Below are positions 25,201 to 35,370 of a stretch of DNA of 64,000 bases, one piece after another. The notes under the pieces were generated by a model that ran no database searches, was not told the origin of the DNA, and saw nothing but the letters and a program-made list of their open reading frames with translations. Within the stretch, counting starts at the first letter, position 1. Each line of letters starts with the position of its first letter. The DNA comes from Quillaja saponaria. Lineage: Eukaryota > Streptophyta > Magnoliopsida > Fabales > Quillajaceae. Where the stretch lies: assembly GCA_029379385.1 (NCBI GenBank), contig CM055607.1, positions 3,844,001 to 3,908,000 on the forward strand. Reading direction: 5' to 3'. Made by a program: the position numbers and the translations under genes.

Positions 25201-26319
25201 CTTTCAGACCTTTGAAGCTTCCGTAGGAACTCTCTAGTATTTTCTTCTTCTTGCTGCTGACTTCATCAGTCCTTTCCTAAATGACAAATTCCATAACCAT
25301 TGGCATTGTAAGTGCAAATCTATTTGGTTCCATGAACTCATCTTTGCCCATAAAGATTTCTGTCTTACCTCCATCAATTTTCAGATAGCTTTCATGGTAT
25401 TCTTCATACTTACAGTTGCTATCCACAAAACATGCTGATCTTTCAAACTGAAGCACTTGGCCACTTGATATGTTGCCAATGGCATTACCTACCAATGGAA
25501 AATCTGCAAATATTTGTATGCAATATAAGAAAAGGAATGGACATATACATCATATATTCCATGAAATATTACATGAAAATAATATCCTGGGATCACAATA
25601 GTACTCCTAGCCCAGTATACATGATGATTTAACCATCAGAATATGGCAGACACTTCCCAAGTCATGCCATTTCGCATCTGCCATGTCAGTAACATGCTCA
25701 CTTTGATAATCTAGGCACAAGGCAAATTACAATAGTTTTATGTAGTTGGGACAGACAGGTTGACTCATTACCTCCATGTACACTAATGAATTCGTCATCT
25801 GAATCAGATTCTAGAATACTGACTGAATCAAACCAAGGATCCTCTTGGCAAAGTACTGCAATTAGACGAACTTACAAAGTCAGTTTAATGTCATCAAGAT
25901 AATCTCTCCATATCAAGGAACTAACAAGATATAGTACAGGTCACAATGAAAAATTTGCAGACACTACATGCTAAAGTGAACATAAGTTGTATCTAATTGA
26001 ACAGAAGAAAAGAAATAAGTAGTGAAAAGGACATACAGTTAGCATCATATTGACTGTGGTGCCATTTAAGCTGAGTCAGATGAAATGCTGAATTGGAAAC
26101 TTCAGACCTTCTACAAGTAGTTGTTTCACCCTTCTCAAAGTCCATATGGACAAATTCACTGACAGCATAATCTGTCACACGAGATCCTGCATTGCTAATC
26201 CTCTTCTTGGTACCAGCAGGCAGAGAATTAGTGATCTTTCCACGGGATTTCTTGACCTTGTGATGGTATTTCCTCTCTGTTTTGATTCTGTGAGCAGGTG
26301 CTGATACGCAACCACCCAT
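22300..26319 (-). CDS. DUF1336 (EDR2-C) protein, CW14-like; reading frame broken by three 1-nt indels
   Basis: Minus-strand coding exons in order: 26037-26319, 25772-25855, 25001-25503, 24532-24667, 24271-24433, 24014-24142, 23500-23694, 22913-23035, 22300-22410, about 575 codons. The start MGGCVSAP has the N-myristoylation context of CW14-type proteins. The C-terminal half is a complete DUF1336 domain ([66 protein letters not shown]). Every splice site is canonical, but exon 3 (25001-25503) is 503 nt and loses frame. One base seems missing near 25305, one extra near 25272 and one missing near 25060; read literally, translation ends at TAG 25277-25279. The out-of-frame parts still read as conserved sequence ([10 protein letters not shown], then [18 protein letters not shown]). 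So this is either a recent pseudogene or an assembly error. EDR2 relatives bind lipids and restrain defence; the role of this clade is unclear. Confidence 0.85.
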
Positions 26320-27680
26320 TATAAGTAGTTAAGTAGATGGGTTCCAATTTGACAAAGAATATTGTCAGAAACGTGAACCTTGGAAAACAAACTCAGGAAG
26401 GAAGTTGAGGTCCCTTACAAAGTTGAAAACCTGCAATAGATATGTCTTAAGGAATTAAAAGAATTTCAAAGAAACACTGTCAATCAATTACAAGAATACA
26501 TTGACTATGACATCTTCAGAAGATAGTTCTGGCAATTGATAAGCTTAAACCATAAGCCAGTGAACACTATTTTGACAACTTATTTTACAAAAATGTCTAT
26601 ATCCAAAATTATGTACATGATTTTATCTAGTCAAGAGTGACATAAGGAGGCTGTTAAAACATACATTCTTCGAGGACAAATTAATTAGGATACTTATTTG
26701 AGAACAAAGAAGAAGAAGCAGACTCATAAATTAATTAAGACGTGAAACTGCAATGAAAAAGTTAAATTACATTGTATTCCAAAACTTCAGAGTCAAAGTA
26801 AAAAAAAAGTATTGCATAGAACAGCCTACTGCAAATCAAGATCCAATCATTCAAAGTAAAAACTTGAGAGAGGAAACATGTGAATTTATATAGAGAAAGA
26901 GGATAGTTGTAGGTAACATGTGAATATTTGAGAGAGGAAACTTTTTAAAACCGAAGTCCATAAATTATTTTACACGGCTGTTCAAAATCTCCACACACAT
27001 AGAGAAAGAGTTTCCCAGTTTAGTTTCAATGAAGCTCCTCCATTTTCGAATTTGAAGGCTGGAGAGGAAAAGGGATAAATGGTCCCGGAAAAAGGAAAGA
27101 AAGCTGAGAAAAGGGAAATGATTAAAAAGTATGGTATTGACTTGGGCAGGAAAAAAAGGGAGAAACACACACAACTATAAAAGGAATCGCACAAAAGGAC
27201 AAATTATAGGTAACTGAAAACAGACAACAAATATTGAACAGAAAATATAACATAACATACTCCCATAAAAACTAATAAAGGATCAACATCTAATGAAGAA
27301 TACAAAGTTTTGGCAACACGATAGTAAAATCAAAGATAATGGAAATGTCATTGTGGGTGAATTAAATTTGCAATTAAGGAAATGCCAATATAGATGAAAC
27401 TTAAAAGTATCAAAGATTGAAGCGAAACACAGAAAGAACATGGCAATGAAGGACCTGAATGCTTCAAAATAAATGAAAAGTGAAAACAAAGAGAATACCT
27501 TGTTCTGGATAGATCTTCTGACCGTCTATTGTGACCTCCCCCTCTCTGCAACAATACCAACGACGGAGCACAGTAGCAGAGAGAGAGGGAGACAACAATT
27601 GGTGGGTGGGTCCGACAACGATAATGTCGGATCCGGAAGCAATGCCCTCCTGTGTTTTCTTAATGTCCCTGTTCAATAAT
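26320..27680 (-). other. 5' leader of the DUF1336 gene with a leader intron
   Basis: Read on the minus strand, a leader exon ending CAGAACAAG|GTATTC (donor at 27498) pairs with the acceptor CTATTGCAG|GTTTTC, so the leader resumes at 26430 and runs to the ATG at 26319. The intervening intron is about 1.07 kb and AT-rich. The open frames at 26965-27194 and 27283-27676 fall in this leader or intron and show no domain. Confidence 0.55.
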
Positions 27681-29595
27681 TACGGTTTTAAGATATAAAA
27701 ATAAATCCTTTTTCAAAGGTAAAAGATAATGAAGAGAAATGGGTTCTTATAAAGGACTGTGATTGATAAGCAAGTTAAAATTTAGAGAGGTTTGGGCAAT
27801 GAGGGTGGGTTGGGTGAGGGGGTCTTCTTCGTCATCATGTTTCGTTTTTTTCTCCTAGAGTTTACCTTTGCGTGTCCGAGATTTCGCTGGCCCAAGATAA
27901 CAGAGAGAGAGAGAGAGAGAGAGAGATAGCGTCGTTGTCTGATCTTAGCTGCCACGGTAACCAGCTAAACAATTAAGCAAAGCTAGCTGCCATAGCTGCC
28001 TAGCTTTCATCATATCCGGTTGAAAACAGTTTGGTTCACTCGTAGAATCTACGTTTTTTGATTTGTCCGGATTCCCTTGCTTTCATATCCTATTTAGGAT
28101 TTTTAATGACGTAATAATTACCATTGATACTAAAATCATATGATTATTGCTTATCAATTTTTTATTGCTTTTAAATTTTATTGGATGTTTAATTTTTTAA
28201 CAGTGAAGTTGTGTGTGTGGTGTTTATCTTAATTCATAGGCTCATAATTAAAATGCAAGTGACTTGAATTAATAATAAAAATTAATTTAAACTAAAATAA
28301 TAAATAAATAAATAAATAAATTTACATACGACTAACTGTACACTACTAATTACTAAAAAAAATATTAAAACTTTTTAAACCTATAAAATCTTTAATTTCA
28401 CAATCAACTATAAGAATATACGGATAGAATGACAAATATTTATTAATAATTTATATAATTGGATTATAATTTGGCCTAGAATGCATCTGCACATGGGAAA
28501 AGATCAAATCCAAATAATATATATGAATGGTTATATTATATACTATTTTGCAATTGCAGCTAGTGGATGCAAGGAAACTTGGTGATGGACTAGATAATAA
28601 CGAATGGGAAAATATTCTTTCTAGGCTATAAAATATTATTTTCTTGGTTTCAACTTCTTCTCATGATTCCCACACATATATATATATATATAGTATAAAA
28701 AACTTATTCTCTATGCATCTACTTGACCTCATGACCTGCAGGTACTTAATTTCATGCACCTAGAAATTCAAAACCTAATAAAAGTGCTCAACTAATTAAT
28801 ATTTATTTCTTGCATCCATTCCGTGGGCTTTAGAGTTTCTAAACAACTATTATATATCTCTCTATGTACAATATATTTTTTTTAATATAAAAATATCATA
28901 TTTAAGAATGCACTCGTTTATCATCATATTTAGTTTTTATTAATATAAGTATCATTTCTTCTTCCAATATAAGACGAAATTGTTTGCAAGTAGCATAGCA
29001 TTAAAAATAAGAAGCCAACTGGCTAGACATATAGAAGCAACCATATAAGCTACAAAAACATATTGAACAGATACCAATAATTTATTATTGTTAATTATTG
29101 CAATGAACAACCATTTCTAATTAAATAAAGGGAATAGATTATATGTGTTAAATTAAAATCAACATATTTATGTTTTAAATTCCGGTAATGTGAAAAACTT
29201 TAAACTGGAAATAAATTTTTATATGTTCTAAAATAAGTTGATGTGATTTTCATAATCATAATCATATTCTTATTTAAAATATGATAATTTATTTAAATTA
29301 ATTGAATTATATAAATAAATTTTTATTTTTATTGAGAGTTAACTATTGCTGATGTCCACATTATTCACTCACTTACAACTCTGTGTGCCATAAGTATATT
29401 ATCCCATTTAGCATCAACATCAGTTTTAAAAACCTGGTTTGCCTCGTGACATTTATCTATGTGGCATATATTTTTTAGATAACCTATTTTTAGGTAATTA
29501 TTTAACGAATAAAAAGTTTGTTAGTATTTAATTATTTCATAAATTACTCAAGAATAAAAAAAATTATATTTCCTGAGATAAAGACGTTTTTCTCC
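27681..29595. other. promoter region and AT-rich spacer
   Basis: The first 300 bases are the probable promoter of the DUF1336 gene and include an (AG)n tract at about 27901-27926. From about 28080 the sequence is highly AT-rich, with (AAAT)n near 28298-28320 and (TA)n near 28676-28692. No gene or element with clear ends is seen. Confidence 0.45.
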
Positions 29596-29596
29596 C

Positions 29597-29680
29597 TGCT
29601 GTCACCACATCACATCACATACAATTTCATAGAGTCCGCCACATATGAAGACCTAGTTTTGACTGAATCATAAAATCGAA
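29597..29680. repeat. left arm of an inverted-repeat pair flanking the mobile-element block
   Basis: The core CCACATATGAAGACCTAGTT followed by TTGACTGAATCATAAA (29639-29674) matches, in inverse orientation and with a few mismatches and a small gap, the sequence at about 35290-35330. Fainter similarity extends outward on the 5' side. Confidence 0.5.
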
Positions 29681-30280
29681 GAGTTCGGGATGGGGACTCC
29701 GGAGACCCTGGTTTATACTAAACTACAAAGTGAGTTTACAAGATCTAGTTTTTTTTTTTTTAACAAAATGGGATATTTGATTTTTTATTTTCTTGTAACT
29801 TAATATTGTATATGAAATTTTGTATTTAATTAATCATCTTTAAGTTAGTTTATTTGTTTTTTAACAATCATAATATTATTTTTTATAAATAAACATGCAA
29901 ATTCAATTAATTAAAATTTTATATATTTAAATAATCTTTTTTAAGTTGTATGTAATAATCACGATACAGTTACATATGGACATCAAAAATAGTTAGGTGA
30001 GGGATTCGACACATATATTCATATCACATACAAGATAGTGACTGTGTTGATGAAGATGGTGATGGAATGGTCACTGAAAACTTAAGTGATTGAGGTGAGG
30101 ACTTATTATAAGGCACACATCAAAATATTTGGCGCTATGAGATACAATGATTGAAATAAATTGAAATCGTATGTTTATTTTTATTTTTTAAATTATTATG
30201 AATTCTAAAAATAGAAAAATAAACTAACTTAAAAAAAAAAATGAAAATTGGATCTGGAAAGACTTGCTTTTTTAGTGTAG

Positions 30281-30536
30281 TGTTGAATATAAGAATAATG
30301 TATTTTCAGATGATATTAAATGTACAAGAGAGAGCCTCTATTTATAGGCTAAAGTGTTTATGATATCAAATACGTGTCTACTTGACATAATGAATGTAGA
30401 CTAAATATCAGCTATATACATAATAGAAATTACGTATAAATTCAATCATAATTTAGAGACAAAATAGAGATATAATTTAAGGGATACAATAGGCACAAAT
30501 CATGAGTCAATTGAGATACCTTGATTTATGCTAACA
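30281..30536 (-). mobile_element. 3' LTR of a miniature copia-type element
   Basis: A 256-bp LTR reading TGTTAGCATAAATC...ATATTCAACA on the minus strand, with TG..CA ends. It is preceded on the minus strand by a polypurine tract (TTGAGTTTGGGGGGG, 30537-30551). A second, split copy of the same LTR lies at 30753-30780 plus about 35009-35226. Comparing the two copies over about 140 aligned bases I count about 18 differences, mostly transitions. Flanks TGTAG (30276-30280) and TTTAG (35227-35231) could be a 5-bp target-site duplication with one change. Confidence 0.8.
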
Positions 30537-30752
30537 CCCCCCCAAACTCAAGGTGGGATATTAGATGCCAATTGGAATTTGCTCAGTAAATTGTGGAATC
30601 GATTAGAACAATGAGACTTTGTAAATATGTCAAATGTTTGATTGACAGAGGTAACAAAGAGCAATCGAAGGGCACCATGATTAACATGATGACGAACAAA
30701 GTCCGAGACAGATTTCAGAGAGCACATATGATGACACAGGGCTCTGATACCA
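30537..30752 (-). mobile_element. internal region of the miniature copia-type element (PPT, pol tail, PBS)
   Basis: On the minus strand this runs primer-binding site TGGTATCAGAGC (30741-30752, complementary to the 3' end of initiator tRNA-Met), then a short open frame reading as the C-terminal end of a Ty1/copia RNase H (containing SVSDFVRHH and FDIFTKSHCSNRFHNLLSK), then the polypurine tract. Only about 215 bases separate the LTRs, so gag, protease, integrase, RT and most of RNase H have been deleted. The element is non-autonomous, of TRIM-like size. Confidence 0.75.
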
Positions 30753-31243
30753 TGTTGAATATAAGAAGAATGTATATTCAAATGTTTGATTAGTTTTAAT
30801 CCTAAGAAGTCTATTTCCTGTTTTTCTATTTCTATCTTTTTAGGACTCAAGATAATTCCATTGTTTATGAAAATATCTCTAACTTTTTCTAAATGAGTTA
30901 TGTGTTCTGTTTCTGTTTTAGAAAAGACAAGAACATCATCTATGTAGACCAGACAAAAGTCTTTAATGTTTTTAAAGAGGTTGTCCATCCATCTTTGAAA
31001 TATTTGTGGAGCATTACATAAACCAAAGGACATAACAGTCCATTGGTAATGTCCGTATGGAGCACTAAAAGCTGTCAATGGCTTTGACTCTTCTGTTAGT
31101 TTTATCTGCCAAAAACCTGATTTACAATCAAATTTACTAAAATATTTAGCATGTCTAATTTGATTAATAAGAACATCCTTTATAGGAATAAAATAACCAT
31201 CAAATTCAAGATTTTGTTTTAATCTTTTGTAGTTGATGACCAT
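30548..31243 (-). pseudogene. pararetroviral reverse transcriptase fragment read through into LTR and copia tail
   Basis: A 231-codon open frame. The first about 150 codons are reverse transcriptase palm and fingers (FSKFDCKSGFWQIKL, FGLCNAPQIFQRWM, YIDDVLVFSKT, FLGLKL). It then crosses the LTR end and the primer-binding site and continues in frame through the copia RNase H tail to the polypurine tract. The fusion is an accident of insertion. The reverse transcriptase lacks its thumb, connection and RNase H parts, so no activity is expected. Confidence 0.7.
30753..30780 (-). mobile_element. 3' end fragment of the 5' LTR
   Basis: TGTTGAATATAAGAAGAATG directly adjoins the primer-binding site and matches the end of the 3' LTR at 30281. 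The similarity stops at about 30780, where pararetroviral sequence begins. It resumes at about 35009, so the 5' LTR is split by an insertion. Confidence 0.7.
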
Positions 31244-31587
31244 CCTAGCTTTTTCTCTTTATACTTCAGAGTGGTTTCTTACCATAAAAGCTGGACTAGA
31301 ATGAGGACTAGTAGTTGATTATATTAATCCTTTGTCTAATAGTTCTTTTATTTGAATCTTAAATTCGTCTATGTCTTGTTTAGTATAGACCATAGGTTTA
31401 ACTCTAATATTTTATTGGGATCACTTAATCTTAGATTACAATATCTAGGATTTCTTTCCCATAATTTTAAAGGATCTTCACTAAAATTTGGTTCTAACTG
31501 TTTGTATAATCAATGTGAAGTGTCTAAAGTTTGAATTTCTCCTTTTTTCTTAAAAGGTTCAAATCCTTTGTCACATTTATACTTATG

Positions 31588-31959
31588 TTATACAAGTATA
31601 GGTATAGGTATTCTAGAATTATTCAGAGATAATTCTAAGCAATTATTATCTAATTTTAAAGGAAAATATTTATGTAGGAAATTATTTCCTAGTAACATAT
31701 CACCATGCATTAAAGGAAAACATAATATCTTTAGAATAAGAAATTTTTTATTTCCTAACCATATTGGTATATTTTTAGTTTTGTATTCGATAACAGTTTC
31801 TCTGCCATCTATTCCTTTAGCTAAGATTTGATGCTTCATTATTACCCATTTTTCTATAGGCAAATCATTAGTTCTACAAGTACTTGTTGTAGCACTCTTA
31901 TCAATCAAAACATCAAATTGATATGGTTTATATCCTGAAAAATTGAAATTACCTAACAC
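31588..31959 (-). pseudogene. pararetroviral aspartic protease-like fragment
   Basis: A 123-codon open frame upstream of the reverse transcriptase on the minus strand. It has a retropepsin-like pattern: a beta-hairpin leading to FDVLID, a Thr/Ser-rich turn, and a later hydrophobic-hydrophobic-Gly stretch (DMLLGNNFL). The expected D-S/T-G-A triad reads D-K-S-A, so it is probably inactive. It is separated from the reverse transcriptase by stops near 31300-31580. Confidence 0.5.
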
Positions 31960-32042
31960 ATAATTATATTTCTTTTTGTTTTGATGAGAAAAAATGATGT
32001 CTTCATTTTCTCCAATTAGTAACTGAGATACTATTATAGTAT

Positions 32043-32950
32043 TTAATTCTTCATTTCTTGAAGAACTATTTGATCCTGAAAGTATTGGAAAATTAACATT
32101 AGAATTATTATTCTTTGATTATTTCCCATACTGATTTCTTCAGATAATTGATCTTCTTGACTTTCTCTTTGACTTTGACTTTTGAAACCTATATTAGGAA
32201 TTAATCTTGGTTGACTACTACTGAAGGATCTTCTATCCCTAAAGTAGAGATTACTTCCTGAGGCTTGGAATTTTATAGGTTGAACATTTCTTTGTTCCCT
32301 ATTTTCAATCAAGTCTGTAATTAACCAATCAGAAGGTATTTCTTGATCTTCCAATTTATCAGTTGTGGTTGAATTTCTGAATCAAACCCACGTGGCTCAA
32401 ATATTTCTATAAACCTTTTATCAACTTCTCTAGTTGATGTTTGAGGTAAATTGGTTAACTCATAGATGGATTTCCATTCTATGGATAAATCATTACTATT
32501 TTCTATCATTCTTATATTCTTGGTTTGAATTCTAAGTTTTAAAGAATTCTGAATATTAGGATCATTAATAGATATAAAATAATTTGGCTTGATTTTAAAC
32601 CAAATTACTCCTGTGACTAGATTAGATTGAATTCCTCATATGAGAGCTTTCATAGGGTCATTTAACCTATTGTCATACAGGATAGTTAAGATATGGATAT
32701 CTATTCCTTGCGAAATAATGCTTTTATTTATATCTGGATTATCCCTATATGGATATATCTAATTTTAGGAAACTTTTTCTTAAGTCTCTTAATTTTATCT
32801 AAGTCAAATATGTTTAATTTGACTGATTCTTCTTCTGAGGTTTTAGCAGTAGTATTGCCTGAAAACTGCTCAAAATGTCTAGCGCTTCAGAAGTTGAATT
32901 TAGATATCTTATAGATTTCTTCCTTTGTAGGATTTTCTATCCTTAAAGAA
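32043..32950 (-). pseudogene. pararetroviral movement-protein-like region, fragmented
   Basis: Several short open frames (32043-32354, 32321-32509 and an unstopped run above 32510). Across about 32500-32800 the minus strand reads as a beta-rich segment with regularly spaced Gly, Asn and Lys and repeated short hydrophobic pairs, as in the core of 30K-superfamily movement proteins. It lies between the zinc knuckle and the protease. Frame changes and stops prevent expression. A profile search would decide this call. Confidence 0.4.
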
Positions 32951-33157
32951 TATTCTTATATCTGCATATCTTCTTTTATTATATCTCCTAATTTTGTAAC
33001 TTGTTGTTCAGAATTAGGGACTTCTTGAACATAAAAGAAAATTCTGATTCATTATCTGAACTTTCTTATTCACTGGATATTTCATATAAGATAGATTCAT
33101 TATCAGAGATTCCTTCTCCGTAACAAATTTCTATTTCATTTTCTTCTAGCATTTTTA

Positions 33158-34865
33158 TCATTTTCTTTCCACTTTTTCCTTTATTAGGACATTGTGGGGC
33201 ATAATGACCTGTTTCGTTACAAATGTAACACTTACAACCTTTTCTAGGTTTTCACGTTTTCTTTTGTCGTCTAACATATTTTTTATGTGACTTAAACTTT
33301 CTTGGAGATTTTTTCTTCCATTTTTTTCAAGTAAACCTTTTTGGTTTAAACTTGTTAGACTTGTCACATCCAAATTCCCAATCATCTTTGAGAATTCTGG
33401 TGCAATATTTATCACCTACTTGTTTCTTGACTTGTTTAGTTGCTTTTGCTGTTAGACAGTGATCTAAGACCTGCCTAATAGCATATTTAACTCTATTTCC
33501 TAGAGTATATTCTCCATTAGTTTTTTTCTAAAACAGGAGTATATGTGTTATTACATAACTCATCCTAAGGAGGAGGTAACTTATGAAAATACTGATTAAA
33601 CCAAAATTCTGACTCAATAGCATCTAACTTATGATAATATTTTTGAAATTGTTTAGTTAATTTTTCTAATTCCCTAATATCACACAATTTTATTTTAGTC
33701 AAAGTATAGTTTATTTCTGACTTTAGGTTTTGACGATCCATATATCCACAAAATTATTTCTTTATTATAGTAACGAATTCTTGTAGGATTTTATCAAAAC
33801 TATTAAAAGTTTCAAGTAATTCTTTTTTTTTTTCTGGGCTATTCCTTTTATAGAACTTTCCCATTTTCTAAGAAATTGCAAAGTGTCTCCTTGCAACGTT
33901 CCTGCTATGAAGTCTAAAATTTTTTCTTTAGACCAAGAGGTTCTATAATTTGTTATAACGATGGACAATGACTGTGCCCATTCATCTATAGTTTTCTCAT
34001 AGTCTTTAATAGGAATATGTGTTAAATCCAAATATGTCCCATTGACTGCTACATTTTGCTTATTTAAGTCATCTTTTCTAGAGACCGTAGGAATTTCAGA
34101 AGGTGAAGGTTTTCTATCATCTTCTTTTTTTAACTCATCTATTTCTTTTTTAGAATAGATTTTGGTTTCAGAATCTAGATTTAAGTGATCTGGTTCTTCA
34201 ACTTTTCTCTTTCCTTTTGATTCAGATTTTGCTGAAAATGTTTTTTCATCTTCAGAGATGTCTGAACTATTATCAGATAAAGTGATTATATTTTCAGATG
34301 TAAATGACTCTGGACTAGAATCACTTTCGTCATCAGAAACATTTAATAAAATTTCATAATTATTTTGCTTCATTAAATGTTCGTTTTGAACAAATAAATC
34401 TTGCATCATGCTTACTAATTGGTTTCTTTCTGTTATATCAGGTTCTTTGATATAACGACTTTTCCAATATTCTATAATTTCTTTTATAGCTTCAAATTCT
34501 TGTTTAGAGTTTTTCTTAGGTTTTACTTTTTCTTTTAAAGTACAGATTTCTGTACCATAATATAACCTAAGAGTTTCATGATCTTGCTGAACATGAATAG
34601 TGGTTTCATTAATACATTCTAATATTTTTTCTTGTTTTTTGTTAATTTTTTCAAAATTAAACAAAGACAAATCTACTAAGGAGTTTAATACCCTACTTAT
34701 ACTATTGACAGATTTTTCTTCAGTAATATCTATATGAAGACTATGATCATAAAGTTTTTCTTTGTGATCTTCTCCTATTATGCACTTAACATGTTCAATT
34801 CTGGACAAATTATGGTTCCTAAGACCTCCTAGGGATACAAATTTCACTTCAACAACAAGATACAC
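33158..34865 (-). pseudogene. pararetroviral coat-protein region with zinc knuckle, fragmented
   Basis: The long open frame at 34865-33765 (366 codons) starts with a short unassigned segment. It then has a coiled-coil-like stretch rich in Glu/Lys/Ile, an acidic Ser-rich segment (DDESDSSPESFTSE), a basic stretch, and a Trp-containing helical block typical of caulimovirid and gag capsids (IDEWAQSLS). The capsid-like signal continues in other frames to about 33360, and the CCHC knuckle follows at about 33190-33240 in a frame different from the 33158-33415 open frame. At least two frame changes separate these parts. Confidence 0.55.
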
Positions 34866-35008
34866 AACAGCCTATCAATGACCAACAACACCCAAATAGA
34901 AGTTACTTATCCCAAATGAAAAACAGTAAATAATAATAGAAAAGAGATACAAGTAAAACTTACAGAAATAGCTTCACATGTATATTAACTGAATATCAAA
35001 CGTCACTG

Positions 35009-35226
35009 GTTAAAGTGTTTACCTAACATAATAAACCTATACTAAATATCAACCAAATACGTGTCTACCTAACATAATAAATATAGACTAAATATCAATT
35101 ATATACATAATAGAAATTACACATAAATACAATCTTAATTTAGAGATAAAATAGAGACATAATTTAAAAAATATAATAGACACAAATCATGGGTGGTCAA
35201 TTAAGATCTCTTGATTTATGCTAACA
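35009..35226 (-). mobile_element. 5' part of the split 5' LTR
   Basis: Matches the 3' LTR from TAAAGTGTTTA through ACGTGTCTAC to GATTTATGCTAACA at 35226. It contains an extra partial duplication of about 30 bases (CTAACATAATAAACCTATAC) absent from the 3' LTR. With 30753-30780 it makes up one LTR interrupted by about 4.2 kb of pararetroviral DNA. Confidence 0.75.
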
Positions 35227-35282
35227 TTTAGTATAAAACAGTGTCTTCTATACCAATTTTTAGTTGGCATATATAACATCCA

Positions 35283-35370
35283 CATCCGGTTTATGGCTCA
35301 GTCAAAACCAGGTGTTCTTATCATACGTGGTGTATTTTGTGAACGATCTACATGTGACGTGTCGCCAACG
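35283..35370. repeat. right arm of the inverted-repeat pair
   Basis: TTTATGGCTCAGTCAAAACC followed by AGGTGTTC is the inverse counterpart of the segment at 29645-29674. The two arms bracket the LTR/pararetrovirus block and could be terminal repeats of an older element into which it inserted. Confidence 0.5.

Larger units (their letters stand above)
30781..34990 (-). mobile_element. degenerate endogenous pararetrovirus (Caulimoviridae), cavemo/solendovirus-like layout
   Basis: About 4.2 kb of minus-strand viral sequence in several frames, broken by stops and frameshifts. In viral order: coiled-coil and acidic N-terminal region and coat-like region (34865-33360), CCHC zinc knuckle (C-X2-C-X4-H-X4-C, about 33190-33240), a block with the hydrophobicity and Gly/Lys pattern of a 30K movement protein (about 32950-32500), an aspartic protease-like segment (31959-31588) whose active-site triad reads D-K-S-A, and a reverse transcriptase with YIDD intact (31243-30790) that stops before RNase H. 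Coat and knuckle before movement protein fits the fused first ORF of cavemoviruses and solendoviruses rather than the petuvirus order. It lacks RNase H and cannot be a complete genome. A Ty3-like retrotransposon is the main alternative; the movement-protein-like block argues against it. Confidence 0.7.

Noticed and set aside
25277..25368. 92-nt candidate intron in DUF1336 exon 3 (GGAG|GTAAGA...TTTAG)
   Set aside because: Splice signals look fair, but removal gives an immediate stop, and the interval contains family-like coding sequence in the shifted frame.
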